DNA of 33,655 nt, from contig CATMRP010000038.1 in NCBI GenBank assembly GCA_950073835.1, positions 1 to 33,655 of the forward strand, read 5' to 3'. Shown here piece after piece: positions 1 to 8,469 of this stretch (positions are counted from its first letter, which is position 1; each line of letters starts with the position of its first letter). Position numbers and translations under genes: made by a program. The notes beneath the pieces were generated by a model that ran no database searches, was not told where the DNA came from, and was given only the letters and a program-made list of their open reading frames with translations. Source of the stretch: an uncultured Alteromonadaceae bacterium (GTDB lineage Bacteria; Pseudomonadota; Gammaproteobacteria; Enterobacterales; Alteromonadaceae).

Positions 1-149
1 AAAGTAATTCGTCACCGAGCATTATGCGGTTACCTCGTTGCCACTGAGACAACCACTTAAGGATTTAAGGGGTTGTAAGTTAACTATAGTACGAGGTTGA
101 TGAATCCGCCTGCCAGTTTATCTCAGTAAAGAAAACTACAACAGAGACT

Positions 150-166
150 CTCCGGGCGCCCTGGAG
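150..166. repeat. GC-rich imperfect palindrome
   Basis: CTCC-GGGCGCCC-T-GGAG: an 8-bp perfect palindrome flanked by 4-bp complementary arms with one bulged T. It lies in the non-coding first 294 bases. No T-run follows, so it is not an obvious terminator. Nothing else recognisable (no tRNA, no clear promoter, no gene) was found in bases 1-294. Confidence 0.3.
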
Positions 167-294
167 TACAGGTTTACTGATGCATCTTTTAGTCAGTCAC
201 AAATGTCGCTTGTTTGAACGAGTTCACTCAAACTGTTACGGTGTTGTGAGAAGCCAGTGCGACCAGCATTGTACAAGAATGGACTAAGGGACTA

Positions 295-1023
295 ATGGAC
301 TTTCAAACCTTTACAAAAGCCAGCTTACTCCTGGCAATTACGCTTTTCTTCTCAGCTTATCCACAGCATACCCAAGCCAATTCTTTAGGGGTTGAAAGAG
401 GAGAGGTATGTGCCACAAACCCTGGCAGCGATTTTACTGCCTGCCCGCAAGATTTTACCAATCACAAAATTGAAGCCGCTGAGCTTTGCCTGACCGCACT
501 TGACTATACCAGTATTGGTGTCAATTGTGCCGGAGCACTAAATACAGCCATTGATAACGCGGTTGCCTCTGAAGCGGGTTTTCACGCATTGATGTCAACA
601 GAGAACAAATCTGAACATGTAATCGAAATAATTAGTCCTTTAAACAACGATTTTGCCACGCTGAAGAACCGCTCGACTTTCAGGCTAATCAACAAATACG
701 CAGATGGGTCTGAGTTAGTGCTTGATGTTCGCAAAAAGGGAGGAGTGGTTGAAATCGAAGTAAACAGAGATGCGTCATTTACCAGTGATGGCAGAACGTT
801 TACGCACGCTGAGCACTACGGTACATCGTTTCAGCGGAGTCTCAGGGAAGCTCAAAGGGTTGCAACTTCTCAACTAATACCTAAAAGCTGCGAGCAACCG
901 ACTTTTGACAACACTGACTGGCTAGTTGCGGAAGTGATCACTGTAAATTATCCGGACGGACGAACTGAAGTGACTAATATTTATCGGCAGCAGGATACTT
1001 TCCTAACCTACCTGCAGTGTTAG
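295..1023 (+). CDS. orphan secreted protein with six cysteines
   Basis: I do not recognise this 242-residue protein. Residues 9-28 form a hydrophobic signal peptide with probable cleavage near TQA-NS (about residue 28), so it should be exported. The predicted mature chain has exactly six cysteines (C39, C50, C65, C78, C199, C242), the last being the C-terminal residue; the even number and export suggest disulfides, with four clustered in the first 50 mature residues. The rest looks like a soluble alpha/beta domain with no family motif that I can name. An AAGGG sequence a few bases before the ATG supports this start. It stands alone and ends before a bidirectional terminator shared with gor. 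Confidence 0.6.
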   Translation: MDFQTFTKASLLLAITLFFSAYPQHTQANSLGVERGEVCATNPGSDFTACPQDFTNHKIEAAELCLTALDYTSIGVNCAGALNTAIDNAVASEAGFHALMSTENKSEHVIEIISPLNNDFATLKNRSTFRLINKYADGSELVLDVRKKGGVVEIEVNRDASFTSDGRTFTHAEHYGTSFQRSLREAQRVATSQLIPKSCEQPTFDNTDWLVAEVITVNYPDGRTEVTNIYRQQDTFLTYLQC

Positions 1024-1107
1024 TGCTGTTTGCCCGATACGTGAACTTCTCAACAAACGTAGCGTAAAGTGTTGATGCAGATATCGCGTAATCAACAATT
1101 ACCAATA

Positions 1108-1146
1108 AAAAAAGCTGACCAACAAAAACTGAAGGTCAGCTTTATT
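1108..1146. terminator. bidirectional rho-independent terminator
   Basis: The stem AAGCTGACC (1112-1120) pairs with GGTCAGCTT (1134-1142). Read on the minus strand it is followed by a seven-T run, so it is a strong terminator for gor. Read on the plus strand the tail is weaker (TTTATT) and serves the orphan gene ending at 1023. Confidence 0.8.
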
Positions 1147-1194
1147 CATTTTATGAGTGAGTAAACGTAACGTTTTACTCTCCCGTACTTTGCA

Positions 1195-2541
1195 TTACAT
1201 AGTAACGTATTCTTCGGCGCTGGTGGGGTGAATAGCAATACAGGCGTCAAAGTCAGCTTTGGTTGCGCCCATTTTGATTGCCACGCCAAAGCCTTGCAGG
1301 ATTTCATCCATGGCGTAACCAATACCGTGTAAACCTACTACCTTCTGATCTTCGCCGGCACAAATGAGCTTCATACTGGTAAGCTGGCGATGATGGGTAA
1401 CAGCGGTATACATGGCCGCAAAATTTGAGCGGTAAATGGTCAGGTTATCTTTACCAAACTTGGCTTCTGCCTCGCTTTCGGTCATACCAATGGTACCAAT
1501 TGGTGGGTGGCTGAAGACCACGGTAGGCACCAGATCATAGTCGAGGTGGGCGTTGGTCTGGCCGTTGAACAGGCGCTCGCTCAACATCCGTCCGGCTTTA
1601 ACCGCAACCGGGGTTAATTCAGGCTGGCCGGTAATATCGCCTACCGCGTAAATGCCCTCAACGTTAGTATTCTGGAACTTATCGACCACAATCTGCCCAT
1701 TCTGACGCATTTCAACGTCGGTGTTATCCAGGCCAATCGTTGCGGTATTTGGCTTGCGGCCGGTGGCCCAGATCAGGCAGTCAACGGTAAGCGTATTACC
1801 ATCGGTTAGCGCCAGTTCCAGATCGCCGTTGTCCAGCTTAGTGACTTGGTTAATTTCGGTTTTTTCGTGGATATCGATGCCTTCTTCGAGCATCAGGGTT
1901 TTAAGCGTTTCCTGCAACATGGCATCAAAACCGCGTAGGGGCAGTTCCTGACGCAGGATAGAGTGGGTTTCACTGCCAAGCGCATGCAGCACGCCAGCCA
2001 GTTCTACACCTATATAACCACCGCCAACTACGGCAACACGTCTTGGTTGCTCGTCGAGCTCGAAAAAACCGTCTGAGTCGATGCCGAACTCCGCGCCGGG
2101 AATATCCGGGCGGAAGGGCTTACCGCCCGTGGCGATCAGTATATGCGGGGCAGTGTACTGCTCGCCGTCGACTTCCACGGTAGTGTTATTAACGAACTTT
2201 GCATAACCTTTGAGCAGGGTTACCTGATTGTTGCCCAGCACCCGGTCGTATGAGGCATGAATGCGAGAAATGTATGCCTGACGGTTCTTAACCAGCGTGG
2301 ACCAGTCAAATTTATTTACCGTTACATCAAAGCCGTAATCCGGGCCGTACTTATGAATGGCTTCTGCTACCTGAGCGCCGTACCACATAGCTTTTTTAGG
2401 TACACAGCCCACATTTACACAGGTACCGCCCACCGCTTTTGCTTCAATAAGCAGGACTTTCTTGCCATGTTTTGCTGCCCGGTTGGCTGAGGCAATGCCG
2501 CCACTGCCGCCGCCAATACAGATATAGTCAAACTCTTGCAT
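1195..2541 (-). CDS. gor: glutathione reductase
   Basis: NADPH-dependent FAD disulfide reductase that regenerates reduced glutathione in the cytoplasm. From the chosen start (448 residues, the family's usual length): FAD-binding GGGSGG at about 10-15, redox-active CVNVGC (C41 and C46), NADPH-binding GGGYIG followed by two arginines in the LRQELPLR segment that match the NADPH-selecting arginines of E. coli Gor, a second FAD motif (YAVGDITG), and the C-terminal HPTSAEE with the catalytic His-Glu pair. An in-frame ATG lies 13 codons upstream (2580), but the ATG at 2541 has GAGAG at good spacing and gives the family N-terminus MQEFDYICIGGG, so I prefer it. Single gene. Confidence 0.95.
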   Translation of the reverse strand: MQEFDYICIGGGSGGIASANRAAKHGKKVLLIEAKAVGGTCVNVGCVPKKAMWYGAQVAEAIHKYGPDYGFDVTVNKFDWSTLVKNRQAYISRIHASYDRVLGNNQVTLLKGYAKFVNNTTVEVDGEQYTAPHILIATGGKPFRPDIPGAEFGIDSDGFFELDEQPRRVAVVGGGYIGVELAGVLHALGSETHSILRQELPLRGFDAMLQETLKTLMLEEGIDIHEKTEINQVTKLDNGDLELALTDGNTLTVDCLIWATGRKPNTATIGLDNTDVEMRQNGQIVVDKFQNTNVEGIYAVGDITGQPELTPVAVKAGRMLSERLFNGQTNAHLDYDLVPTVVFSHPPIGTIGMTESEAEAKFGKDNLTIYRSNFAAMYTAVTHHRQLTSMKLICAGEDQKVVGLHGIGYAMDEILQGFGVAIKMGATKADFDACIAIHPTSAEEYVTM

Positions 2542-2626
2542 TGCAAATTCTCTCGTCATTGTAGTGCTGCTATTGTGCATGATTTAGCGTAACCGAACAA
2601 ACCGTGCTGCAGGTGAAACTCATTGT

Positions 2627-3454
2627 TTAGTTAGTCTGGTAATAGTATCGACCGTCCCCTAAATCAACTATTTTTTCGTATTCGAGCCCTTGGGCATTTA
2701 CCTGACCCTTTTCAGGTGCCTTGGCTTTCAAATTCATCAGCACACCCCAGTGATTGTCGCTGATTCCGCTGAAAATAATATCCGTATTCCCTGCGGTTAT
2801 ATTAACTATCGCACTAACACTAAACAACCCCATCAACTCACGGATATCAGCGGTCTGCGTAACCAGACGGGCGATGTCGGGCAGGGCGGACAAAGATTTC
2901 CACTGCGTATAATTGCCAGAGGGAACGAAACCGGCCTCGGCAGAAGGCGTGTAGTCGATAATATCCGTGGGCGTGATAAAGGTATTGTTGATGCGAAATA
3001 CTTCGGGGGCGGTATGTTGCACCACTTTTAGTGCTTTAAGAGACGTAATCTCCTCAATGAAGGGATTGGCCACGGTTAAAAACTGATTTATCTGGTCAAG
3101 TCGTTCCTTCAGGCAATCATCGTTCTGACAGATAGCGATGTTAGGCAGACGACTCAATTGTTGCTTATTAATATTTAAGAATTGATGTCCCAGCACACCC
3201 AGATTAAAGTTTGAAAATTCCTGCTGCGACTGAGGAGAGAGTTTCGTGGCACGGACATCCAGTAAGTTCATCGGCAAAAACAAGGTTAAATAAGCCAGGG
3301 GCAAATCTGTGGCTGGCAATACTTCGCTGAGATGGTTGATAACCTGGCGATATTCGTTATCCATTTCTGCAGTAAGAAATGCTGGCCGATTTGCCAGCGC
3401 CTGTTGGTGAAAAAGCAGAAATATGAATACCAGCGCTCGTCCTGCTTGCGTCAT
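2627..3454 (-). CDS. orphan exported protein
   Basis: A 275-residue protein that I do not recognise. The N-terminus (about 6-21) is a signal peptide with a likely cut after ALA-N, so a periplasmic location is expected. The mature part is moderately hydrophobic with leucine-rich stretches and a single Cys pair (CQNDDC, about residues 109-114) that could form a local disulfide. No catalytic motif is seen. AAGGA seven bases before the ATG supports the start. It lies upstream of gor in the same direction with an 85-bp gap; co-transcription is possible but no functional link is evident. Confidence 0.55.
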   Translation of the reverse strand: MTQAGRALVFIFLLFHQQALANRPAFLTAEMDNEYRQVINHLSEVLPATDLPLAYLTLFLPMNLLDVRATKLSPQSQQEFSNFNLGVLGHQFLNINKQQLSRLPNIAICQNDDCLKERLDQINQFLTVANPFIEEITSLKALKVVQHTAPEVFRINNTFITPTDIIDYTPSAEAGFVPSGNYTQWKSLSALPDIARLVTQTADIRELMGLFSVSAIVNITAGNTDIIFSGISDNHWGVLMNLKAKAPEKGQVNAQGLEYEKIVDLGDGRYYYQTN

Positions 3455-3750
3455 CGCGTGTCCTTTTTGATGGTTACGGGTTTGCTTTACGTTAACCCAA
3501 GCTTTTTCAACCTTATCATTTAACAGTTTGTCTGGCCTGAATAATTTACAGGCGCCTGCATTATTTACCTTTATCAGCGCATGGCAATGAGGCTCTTAAA
3601 TAATGATTGGTGCCGTTGAAAGCCAGGTATGGCGGGGTGTTAGGGTGTTTGGTGACAATCCGGCACAGGCTATGCAACTTCTTAATCGTACGAATTTGAA
3701 AGGTTGATACCTTGTCAGCCTTTACCCACTTTTAACGAGCAGGAGGAATT

Positions 3751-4263
3751 ATGAGCAACGTAAAAATTGCAGAATTTACCGCACCGGGCATTAAAGACAA
3801 TGCAGCAAAAGATGCTATCTCTGTGCTTGATGACCGTATGGTCGCCTTGATTGATTTACAGCTTACGCTGAAGCACATTCACTGGAATGTGGTAGGCCCC
3901 AACTTTATTGGTGTGCATGAAATGCTTGACCCTCAGGTTGAAGCCGTTCGTGAAATGACCGACACCGTTGCCGAGCGTATTGCTACCCTTGGCGGTGTAC
4001 CGGTAGGTACGCCAAAATCGATTGTAGAACGTCGTCGCTGGGACGATTATTCGGTAGGCAAGGGCCTGGTAACAGACCATCTGACTGCGCTGGATAAAGT
4101 GTACAACGGCGTGAACGAAGATCATCGTAAAGCCATTGATACCCTGAGCGAACTCGACCCGGTATCTGAAGATATGGTAACCGGTCAGTTAGCCCAGCTT
4201 GAGCAGTTCCAGTGGTTTGTCCGCGCGCACATTGAATCAGCGAGCGGTGAACTCAAAAGCTAG
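3751..4263 (+). CDS. dps: Dps-family ferritin-like DNA-protection protein
   Basis: Dodecameric mini-ferritin that oxidises and stores iron with hydrogen peroxide and compacts DNA in starved or stressed cells. The inter-subunit ferroxidase ligands are all present with the exact E. coli Dps spacing: H44 (in HIHWN), H56, D60, D71 and E75. Length 170 residues, against 167 for E. coli. The N-terminal tail has several lysines (K5, K15, K20), consistent with a DNA-contacting tail. A near-perfect AGGAGG at 3741-3746 fixes the start and predicts strong translation. Monocistronic: about 300 bp of non-coding DNA precedes it and a strong terminator follows. No OxyR or Fur site could be assigned with confidence. 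Confidence 0.95.
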   Translation: MSNVKIAEFTAPGIKDNAAKDAISVLDDRMVALIDLQLTLKHIHWNVVGPNFIGVHEMLDPQVEAVREMTDTVAERIATLGGVPVGTPKSIVERRRWDDYSVGKGLVTDHLTALDKVYNGVNEDHRKAIDTLSELDPVSEDMVTGQLAQLEQFQWFVRAHIESASGELKS

Positions 4264-4310
4264 CAGTAGCTTGTAACATTTCTTTCTTCATGTGTGTAAC
4301 TTCCCATTTT

Positions 4311-4343
4311 GCCCGCAGTCTTCCGGCCGCGGGCTTTTTTTTT
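4311..4343 (+). terminator. rho-independent terminator after dps
   Basis: GCCCGC (4311-4316) and GCGGGC (4329-4334) form a GC-only stem with a 12-nt loop that includes CCGG, followed by nine consecutive T residues (4335-4343). Confidence 0.9.
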
Positions 4344-4370
4344 GCCTGGCGTTTTTATTGAGTATATAGT
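4342..4370 (+). promoter_or_regulatory. predicted sigma-70 promoter of the ParD-like/map operon
   Basis: TTGCCT (4342-4347), a 17-bp spacer, then TATAGT (4365-4370). The -35 box sits in the T-tract of the dps terminator, so the operon can start independently. The -10 box directly abuts the tandem repeats at 4370-4399. Confidence 0.5.
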
Positions 4371-4399
4371 GTAGCATTATGTAGTGTTATGTAGCATTT
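4370..4399 (+). repeat. three tandem 10-bp repeats, candidate operator
   Basis: TGTAGCATTA, TGTAGTGTTA and TGTAGCATTT are exactly contiguous, so the repeats recur on the same DNA face once per helical turn. They cover the predicted transcription start between the -10 box and the ribosome-binding GAGG of the ParD-like gene. This geometry suits cooperative binding by ribbon-helix-helix dimers. Confidence 0.6.
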
Positions 4400-4411
4400 T
4401 AGGTGAGGTGA

Positions 4412-4618
4412 ATGGGCATCGTAAAAATCTCTGATCAATTGCACGAAGAGGTGCGCAAGAACAGCGTGGTAATGGAACGCTCAATTAACTCTCAGGCTGA
4501 GTTCTGGATGAAAATAGGCCGCTTAGCAGAACAAAACCCTTCGCTTACTTACGAACAAATTCTGGAACAGGAGATGCGCCAGCAAAAAGTGAATAAGGTC
4601 AGACTGGTAAATGAGTAG
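4412..4618 (+). CDS. ParD-like antitoxin-family protein
   Basis: A 68-residue protein of the ParD-like antitoxin family: a short beta-strand (VKISDQL), a helix, a turn and a second amphipathic helix (about 26-40, NSQAEFWMKIGRLAE), compatible with a ribbon-helix-helix DNA-binding dimer, followed by a charged C-terminal tail. No parE or other toxin gene follows. Instead the next gene is a methionine aminopeptidase whose ATG lies 8 bases before the end of this gene, so the two are translationally coupled. It has its own promoter and a tandem-repeat operator candidate, suggesting autoregulation. The family assignment is from sequence character and context; the function is inferred. Confidence 0.75.
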   Translation: MGIVKISDQLHEEVRKNSVVMERSINSQAEFWMKIGRLAEQNPSLTYEQILEQEMRQQKVNKVRLVNE

Positions 4619-5399
4619 CGTGATAATTAAAACGCCACAGGAAGTGGCATTAATGCGCGAGGCCGGTCAGTTGCTGGCGCGTGTGTTTGGTGCGCTGGAT
4701 GAATTTGTTGCCGCTGGTGTGACCACCATGGCGATCAATGAATTTGTGGAGCACTATATTGTTGAAACCTTAAAGAGTCGCCCTGCCAGTAAAGGGCAGT
4801 ATGGCTATGAATATGCATTAAACACCTCGGTGAACGAGGTGATTTGTCACGGCGTACCATCGGTAGCTAAAGTCCTGCGCAAAGGGGATATTGTTAATCT
4901 GGACATTACCCTGGAGAAAAATGGTTATATTGCTGACAGCAGCAAAATGTATAGTATTGGTGAGGTTTCACCGCTAGCCCGGAGGCTGGTGAAAGTCACC
5001 TACGAAGCCATGTGGAAAGGCATCGAATCTGTTAAGCCCGGAGCCCGGGTTGGCGATATCGGTGATGCTGTGCAGCGGCATGCCGAGCAACATGGTTACA
5101 GCGTGGTCAGGGAATATTGCGGTCATGGCATTGGTCGTGAAATGCATGAAGAGCCGCAAATATTGCATGTGGGTACGCCCGGTACCGGACTGGTTTTGCG
5201 CGAGGGTATGGTGTTTACCATTGAACCCATGATCAATCAGGGCACCCATAAAACCAAACTGAAAAAAGATGGCTGGACGGTGATTACCCGTGATCGAAAA
5301 TTATCGGCTCAATGGGAACATACCATCGCCGTTACAGCCGATGGTTATGAAGTGTTAACGCTGCGCCCGGAAGAACAGTTACCGGCCACCTTAAAATAA
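4611..5399 (+). CDS. map: type I methionine aminopeptidase
   Basis: Removes the initiator methionine from nascent proteins in the cytoplasm. All active-site residues of E. coli Map are present, offset by one: substrate His H80 (ICHGVPS), metal ligands D98, D109, H172 (GHGIGR), E205 (FTIEPM) and E236 (AQWEHT). Length 262, typical of type Ia. It overlaps the upstream ParD-like gene by 8 bp. The usual housekeeping map of gammaproteobacteria sits beside rpsB/tsf, so this is probably a second copy tied to the antitoxin-like gene rather than the main enzyme; that cannot be proven from this window. Confidence 0.9.
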   Translation: MSSVIIKTPQEVALMREAGQLLARVFGALDEFVAAGVTTMAINEFVEHYIVETLKSRPASKGQYGYEYALNTSVNEVICHGVPSVAKVLRKGDIVNLDITLEKNGYIADSSKMYSIGEVSPLARRLVKVTYEAMWKGIESVKPGARVGDIGDAVQRHAEQHGYSVVREYCGHGIGREMHEEPQILHVGTPGTGLVLREGMVFTIEPMINQGTHKTKLKKDGWTVITRDRKLSAQWEHTIAVTADGYEVLTLRPEEQLPATLK

Positions 5400-5465
5400 G
5401 CGGTGTGACAGCATTATAATGATCGTTGAATTGCCTGGCGTTAAGTAAGTTATTCAGTAGCCTTG

Positions 5466-6764
5466 CTAGCTTACCTCCTCACTTTTTTCATTCTCGATAA
5501 TAATCTCAAAGTGACGTTTGTGCTCAAGCTCGTATTGTTTTAGTTTGGCGATGGTTGCGTCTGAAAATACATGGCCGGCGGGTAGCAGTAGAATATGATT
5601 ATCATTGTACAGGTTATTGCCTAACACCATGCCGGCCGTCAACTCTTCACTGGTCAGGTGATTCTCAATGAAGCTGGGCTTATCGATATCATGGTCGGAA
5701 AGCAATAAATCAAGAATCTCGCCGTCATAGCGGGTGTTGCGGTGTTTTTTGAGCTCTGATTTGGCGTCTCTTGGCTCCAGACGCTGGGTGCTTAAACGGC
5801 CGCCTACCAGGCGCCAGTAGTCGCGGGCGATGGCATGGATGCGCGCGCCCAGCGGAATTTCCTTGGCCACTTTGTGATATAAACCGCTGCCGTTGTAGTG
5901 CTCAAACTGAAACTCGATGATTTCACTGATGGGCTGCATATGTTCTGCTGGTGCCAGAATCATCTTAGCCAGATGAGTCTGCGACAGGTAATCCTTTTGC
6001 TGTTGGTAAGTGAGTTTGGCAAACGGCGGACGGAAATTTTCCGGTTGTAAGCCTAATAACCCCAATTCGCCAATCAAACTGGCGTAACTATATAGCTTTC
6101 TTTCATCCGGGTTACAGCCAAGCTTTGCAGCAAGTTTTTTAGTGAGTTCACTTACCTCAATGGCAAATTTGCCATCGATATCCGGATTAATGGAAATCAC
6201 ATTAAACAACACCTGCTCAAGGGCGTTATTACGGGTTTCAATGCGGTTTAGCGCCGCTTTGATTTGTCGCGTGCGCTTCTGCACGGTTTTTTCCAAATCG
6301 TTGTTAACTTCTTTTAACCTGGCATTTTGCAGACGCGTCAGCTTTTGCAGGCGAGCGTTTTCGTCTTTGAGTTTAACCCGTTCGAGCCCTTCTTCGATGG
6401 TCGTAATCAGTTCCTGATTGTCCCAGGGTTTTTGCAGGTAACGATGAATACGGCCCTGATTAACGGCTTTTATGGTGGCGTCGATATCCGCAAAGCCGGT
6501 TAGCACTACTCTGTAGGTGTCAGGATATTTTGCGGCAACTTTTTCGAGCAGTTCGGCGCCAGTCATGTGCGGCATCTTCATATCCGAAATGACCACATGA
6601 ATGGTTTTTTGCGCCATAATCGCCAGGGCCTCTTCGCCACTTTCTACCAGCGTGAGGTCGATCTTCATGGAAAACAGTGCCCGCTTGATAGAGCGTAAAA
6701 TATTTTGTTCATCATCAACACAAAGTACTGAGTATATTGGCGTTGTAGCTTCGGTGTTTGACAT
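5466..6764 (-). CDS. response regulator: receiver, coiled coil, degenerate HD-GYP
   Basis: 432 residues. The receiver (about 10-130) has D17/D18, phospho-acceptor D61, T89 and K112 (QKPW), so it should be phosphorylatable. A long coiled coil (about 130-185) follows. Residues about 190-330 resemble the HD-GYP c-di-GMP phosphodiesterase fold, but the catalytic HD is replaced (LIGELGLLG at 230-238 instead of LLHDIGKIG) and the HHExxDGxGYP block reads QFEHYNGSGLY (286-296). It therefore lacks metal ligands and is probably a non-catalytic binding or adaptor output. The C-terminal part (about 370-432, LTAGMVLGNN...LLLPAG) is a small beta domain often attached to such regulators. Last gene of the minus-strand unit, 25 bp after the kinase, hence probably its phosphorylation partner. 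Confidence 0.85.
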   Translation of the reverse strand: MSNTEATTPIYSVLCVDDEQNILRSIKRALFSMKIDLTLVESGEEALAIMAQKTIHVVISDMKMPHMTGAELLEKVAAKYPDTYRVVLTGFADIDATIKAVNQGRIHRYLQKPWDNQELITTIEEGLERVKLKDENARLQKLTRLQNARLKEVNNDLEKTVQKRTRQIKAALNRIETRNNALEQVLFNVISINPDIDGKFAIEVSELTKKLAAKLGCNPDERKLYSYASLIGELGLLGLQPENFRPPFAKLTYQQQKDYLSQTHLAKMILAPAEHMQPISEIIEFQFEHYNGSGLYHKVAKEIPLGARIHAIARDYWRLVGGRLSTQRLEPRDAKSELKKHRNTRYDGEILDLLLSDHDIDKPSFIENHLTSEELTAGMVLGNNLYNDNHILLLPAGHVFSDATIAKLKQYELEHKRHFEIIIENEKSEEVS

Positions 6765-6789
6765 AGTAATTCCTCGATGATCCTGACCG

Positions 6790-8460
6790 TTAGTGTTGCG
6801 CTACGGAATGCTGTTGGTCATCCAGACCGTTTATAGGTAAGGCAAGTTCAAAGATACTTCCTTCGCCTGGTGTACTGGAGACCTGAATCTGGCCGCCATG
6901 TTCCTGAATTATCCCATAGGTAATCGACAAGCCCAGCCCGGTGCCTTGCCCCTCAGGTTTGGTGGTAAAAAACGGATTGAACAATTTTTCGAGATTTTCC
7001 TGACTGATCCCACAGCCGGTGTCCTGGATACGGACTTTCACAAAGTCGCCTTCCCGTATTGTTGCGATATTGATTACGCCCTGCTTACCAGTGACTTCAA
7101 TTGCCTGGCCAGCATTAATAAGCAGGTTGGTAAAGACCTGAGTTAACTTGCCCAAATTAAAGTACACTTTGGGTAAATCTGCGAACTGCTTTTCTACCTT
7201 GCAGATATACTTGAGCTTGTTATTGACCATCGTCAGCGTGGTATTAAGGCAATGATTCAGGTCGTACCATTGGGACTCCTCTGAGTCGATTCGGGAAAAT
7301 ATTTTCAGACCTTTAACGATCTCACTGACGCGCTGTAGCCCCTCTGCCGACTCATCAATCAGGGGGCCAATATCTTCGCCGATAAAGTCCAGATCATGCT
7401 GCGCATAAAATGCCTGCAGTTCGTCCACCCGGGCTTTTAATGCCTCGGTGGCTCCATCGCTGTGAAGCTTCTTGGCCATATCCAGCAGAATTTGGAACAG
7501 TGATAAATAATCTTTTAATGTGCTTAAGTTACTGCTCACAAAGCCTATGGGATTATTGATTTCATGGGCTACACCAGCGGCTAACTGACCCACTGAAGCC
7601 ATTTTTTCCGCCTGCAATAATTGCTGTTGTGTTTCTTTCAGATGTTTGTTGGCATTTTCCAGTTCGGCATTTTTGTCGCTTAACGCCTGGGTGCGCTCTT
7701 TCACTTTGTTTTCCAATAAGCGATTTAACTCTCTCAGTTCGTCCTGCGCTCCGCTTCTGTTTTCATATTCTTCGGCCAGTGTATTAACCAGGGTATTAAA
7801 CGACATGGCCAGTTCGGAGAGTTCGTCACGCCCTTTAATCGGGATTGCAACGCTCCTGTAGTTTTGCGTGGGAATGGCTTTTAGCATGTCTTTCGCCCCC
7901 TGACGCAGAGAGTGTAACTGGGAGGTCAGATAGGTACCTAAACCAAATGAAAACAGCGCTACCAGTGCCATCTCCAGTAGCGCCAGAGCGATGATCCAGT
8001 TGCGAATTTGCAACAGCGAAGTTTGCACTAAGGTCACGTCGATCCCAATTTGCACTTCGCCAAAGTATTCGTTGGCTACGGTAATCGGTTCCCGGGTGTC
8101 ATAAACGGAGTCGTCAATGCCCTGTACAGATGTATCCAGTTTAAATAGTTTTTCGGCGATTCCCTCACGACTGCGTTGAGCAAGCACCCGTTGCTGACGG
8201 TCGAGCACCCTGGCGTAAGCGATATCCGGATTATTCATAAGTTCTTCTACCGATGCTTCAAGCGAAGCCAGGTCGAGTGACAGCAAGGGATCCCGGGTGA
8301 TCGACGAAAACAGGTTCGCTGTGGTTTGTGCACGTTTAACCACGTTGTCTTCGATTAATGCGTTAATAAACGTCAGGCTCGTTATAATCAGAACAAGCAG
8401 CAGTGTAGCTTCGATTAACGCCGTACCGGCGACGGTTTTGGTACGTAATGACAGGCGCAT
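6790..8460 (-). CDS. membrane sensor histidine kinase
   Basis: 556 residues: TM1 about 12-34, periplasmic sensor region about 35-153 (no recognised fold), TM2 about 154-177, HAMP linker to about 230, coiled coil 235-285, then a HisKA-type H-box with phospho-acceptor H299 (AAGVAHEINNP), N-box N445/N449, G1 DTGCG (480-484), F-box NPFFTT and G2 GTGLGLS (506-512). It ends without a receiver, so it needs a separate partner. The gene starts 9 bp after the stop of the PhnD-like protein and is followed 25 bp later by the receiver/HD-GYP-like gene. The order suggests that the binding protein presents a ligand to the short periplasmic domain. Confidence 0.95.
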   Translation of the reverse strand: MRLSLRTKTVAGTALIEATLLLVLIITSLTFINALIEDNVVKRAQTTANLFSSITRDPLLSLDLASLEASVEELMNNPDIAYARVLDRQQRVLAQRSREGIAEKLFKLDTSVQGIDDSVYDTREPITVANEYFGEVQIGIDVTLVQTSLLQIRNWIIALALLEMALVALFSFGLGTYLTSQLHSLRQGAKDMLKAIPTQNYRSVAIPIKGRDELSELAMSFNTLVNTLAEEYENRSGAQDELRELNRLLENKVKERTQALSDKNAELENANKHLKETQQQLLQAEKMASVGQLAAGVAHEINNPIGFVSSNLSTLKDYLSLFQILLDMAKKLHSDGATEALKARVDELQAFYAQHDLDFIGEDIGPLIDESAEGLQRVSEIVKGLKIFSRIDSEESQWYDLNHCLNTTLTMVNNKLKYICKVEKQFADLPKVYFNLGKLTQVFTNLLINAGQAIEVTGKQGVINIATIREGDFVKVRIQDTGCGISQENLEKLFNPFFTTKPEGQGTGLGLSITYGIIQEHGGQIQVSSTPGEGSIFELALPINGLDDQQHSVAQH

Positions 8461-8469
8461 GATGCTGGC

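Noticed and set aside
1..294. Attachment site or RNA gene at the left edge
   Set aside because: No tRNA-like T-arm, no integrase nearby, no direct repeat partner found; only a small palindrome is visible.
1155..1180. Second hairpin (AGTAAACGT/ACGTTTTACT) between the orphan gene and gor as another terminator
   Set aside because: The stem is imperfect (one extra T) and has no T-tract; the neighbouring GCTGACC stem explains termination.
3601..3620. Fur-box-like AATAATGATTGG upstream of dps
   Set aside because: Only one half-site resembles the consensus; symmetry is missing.
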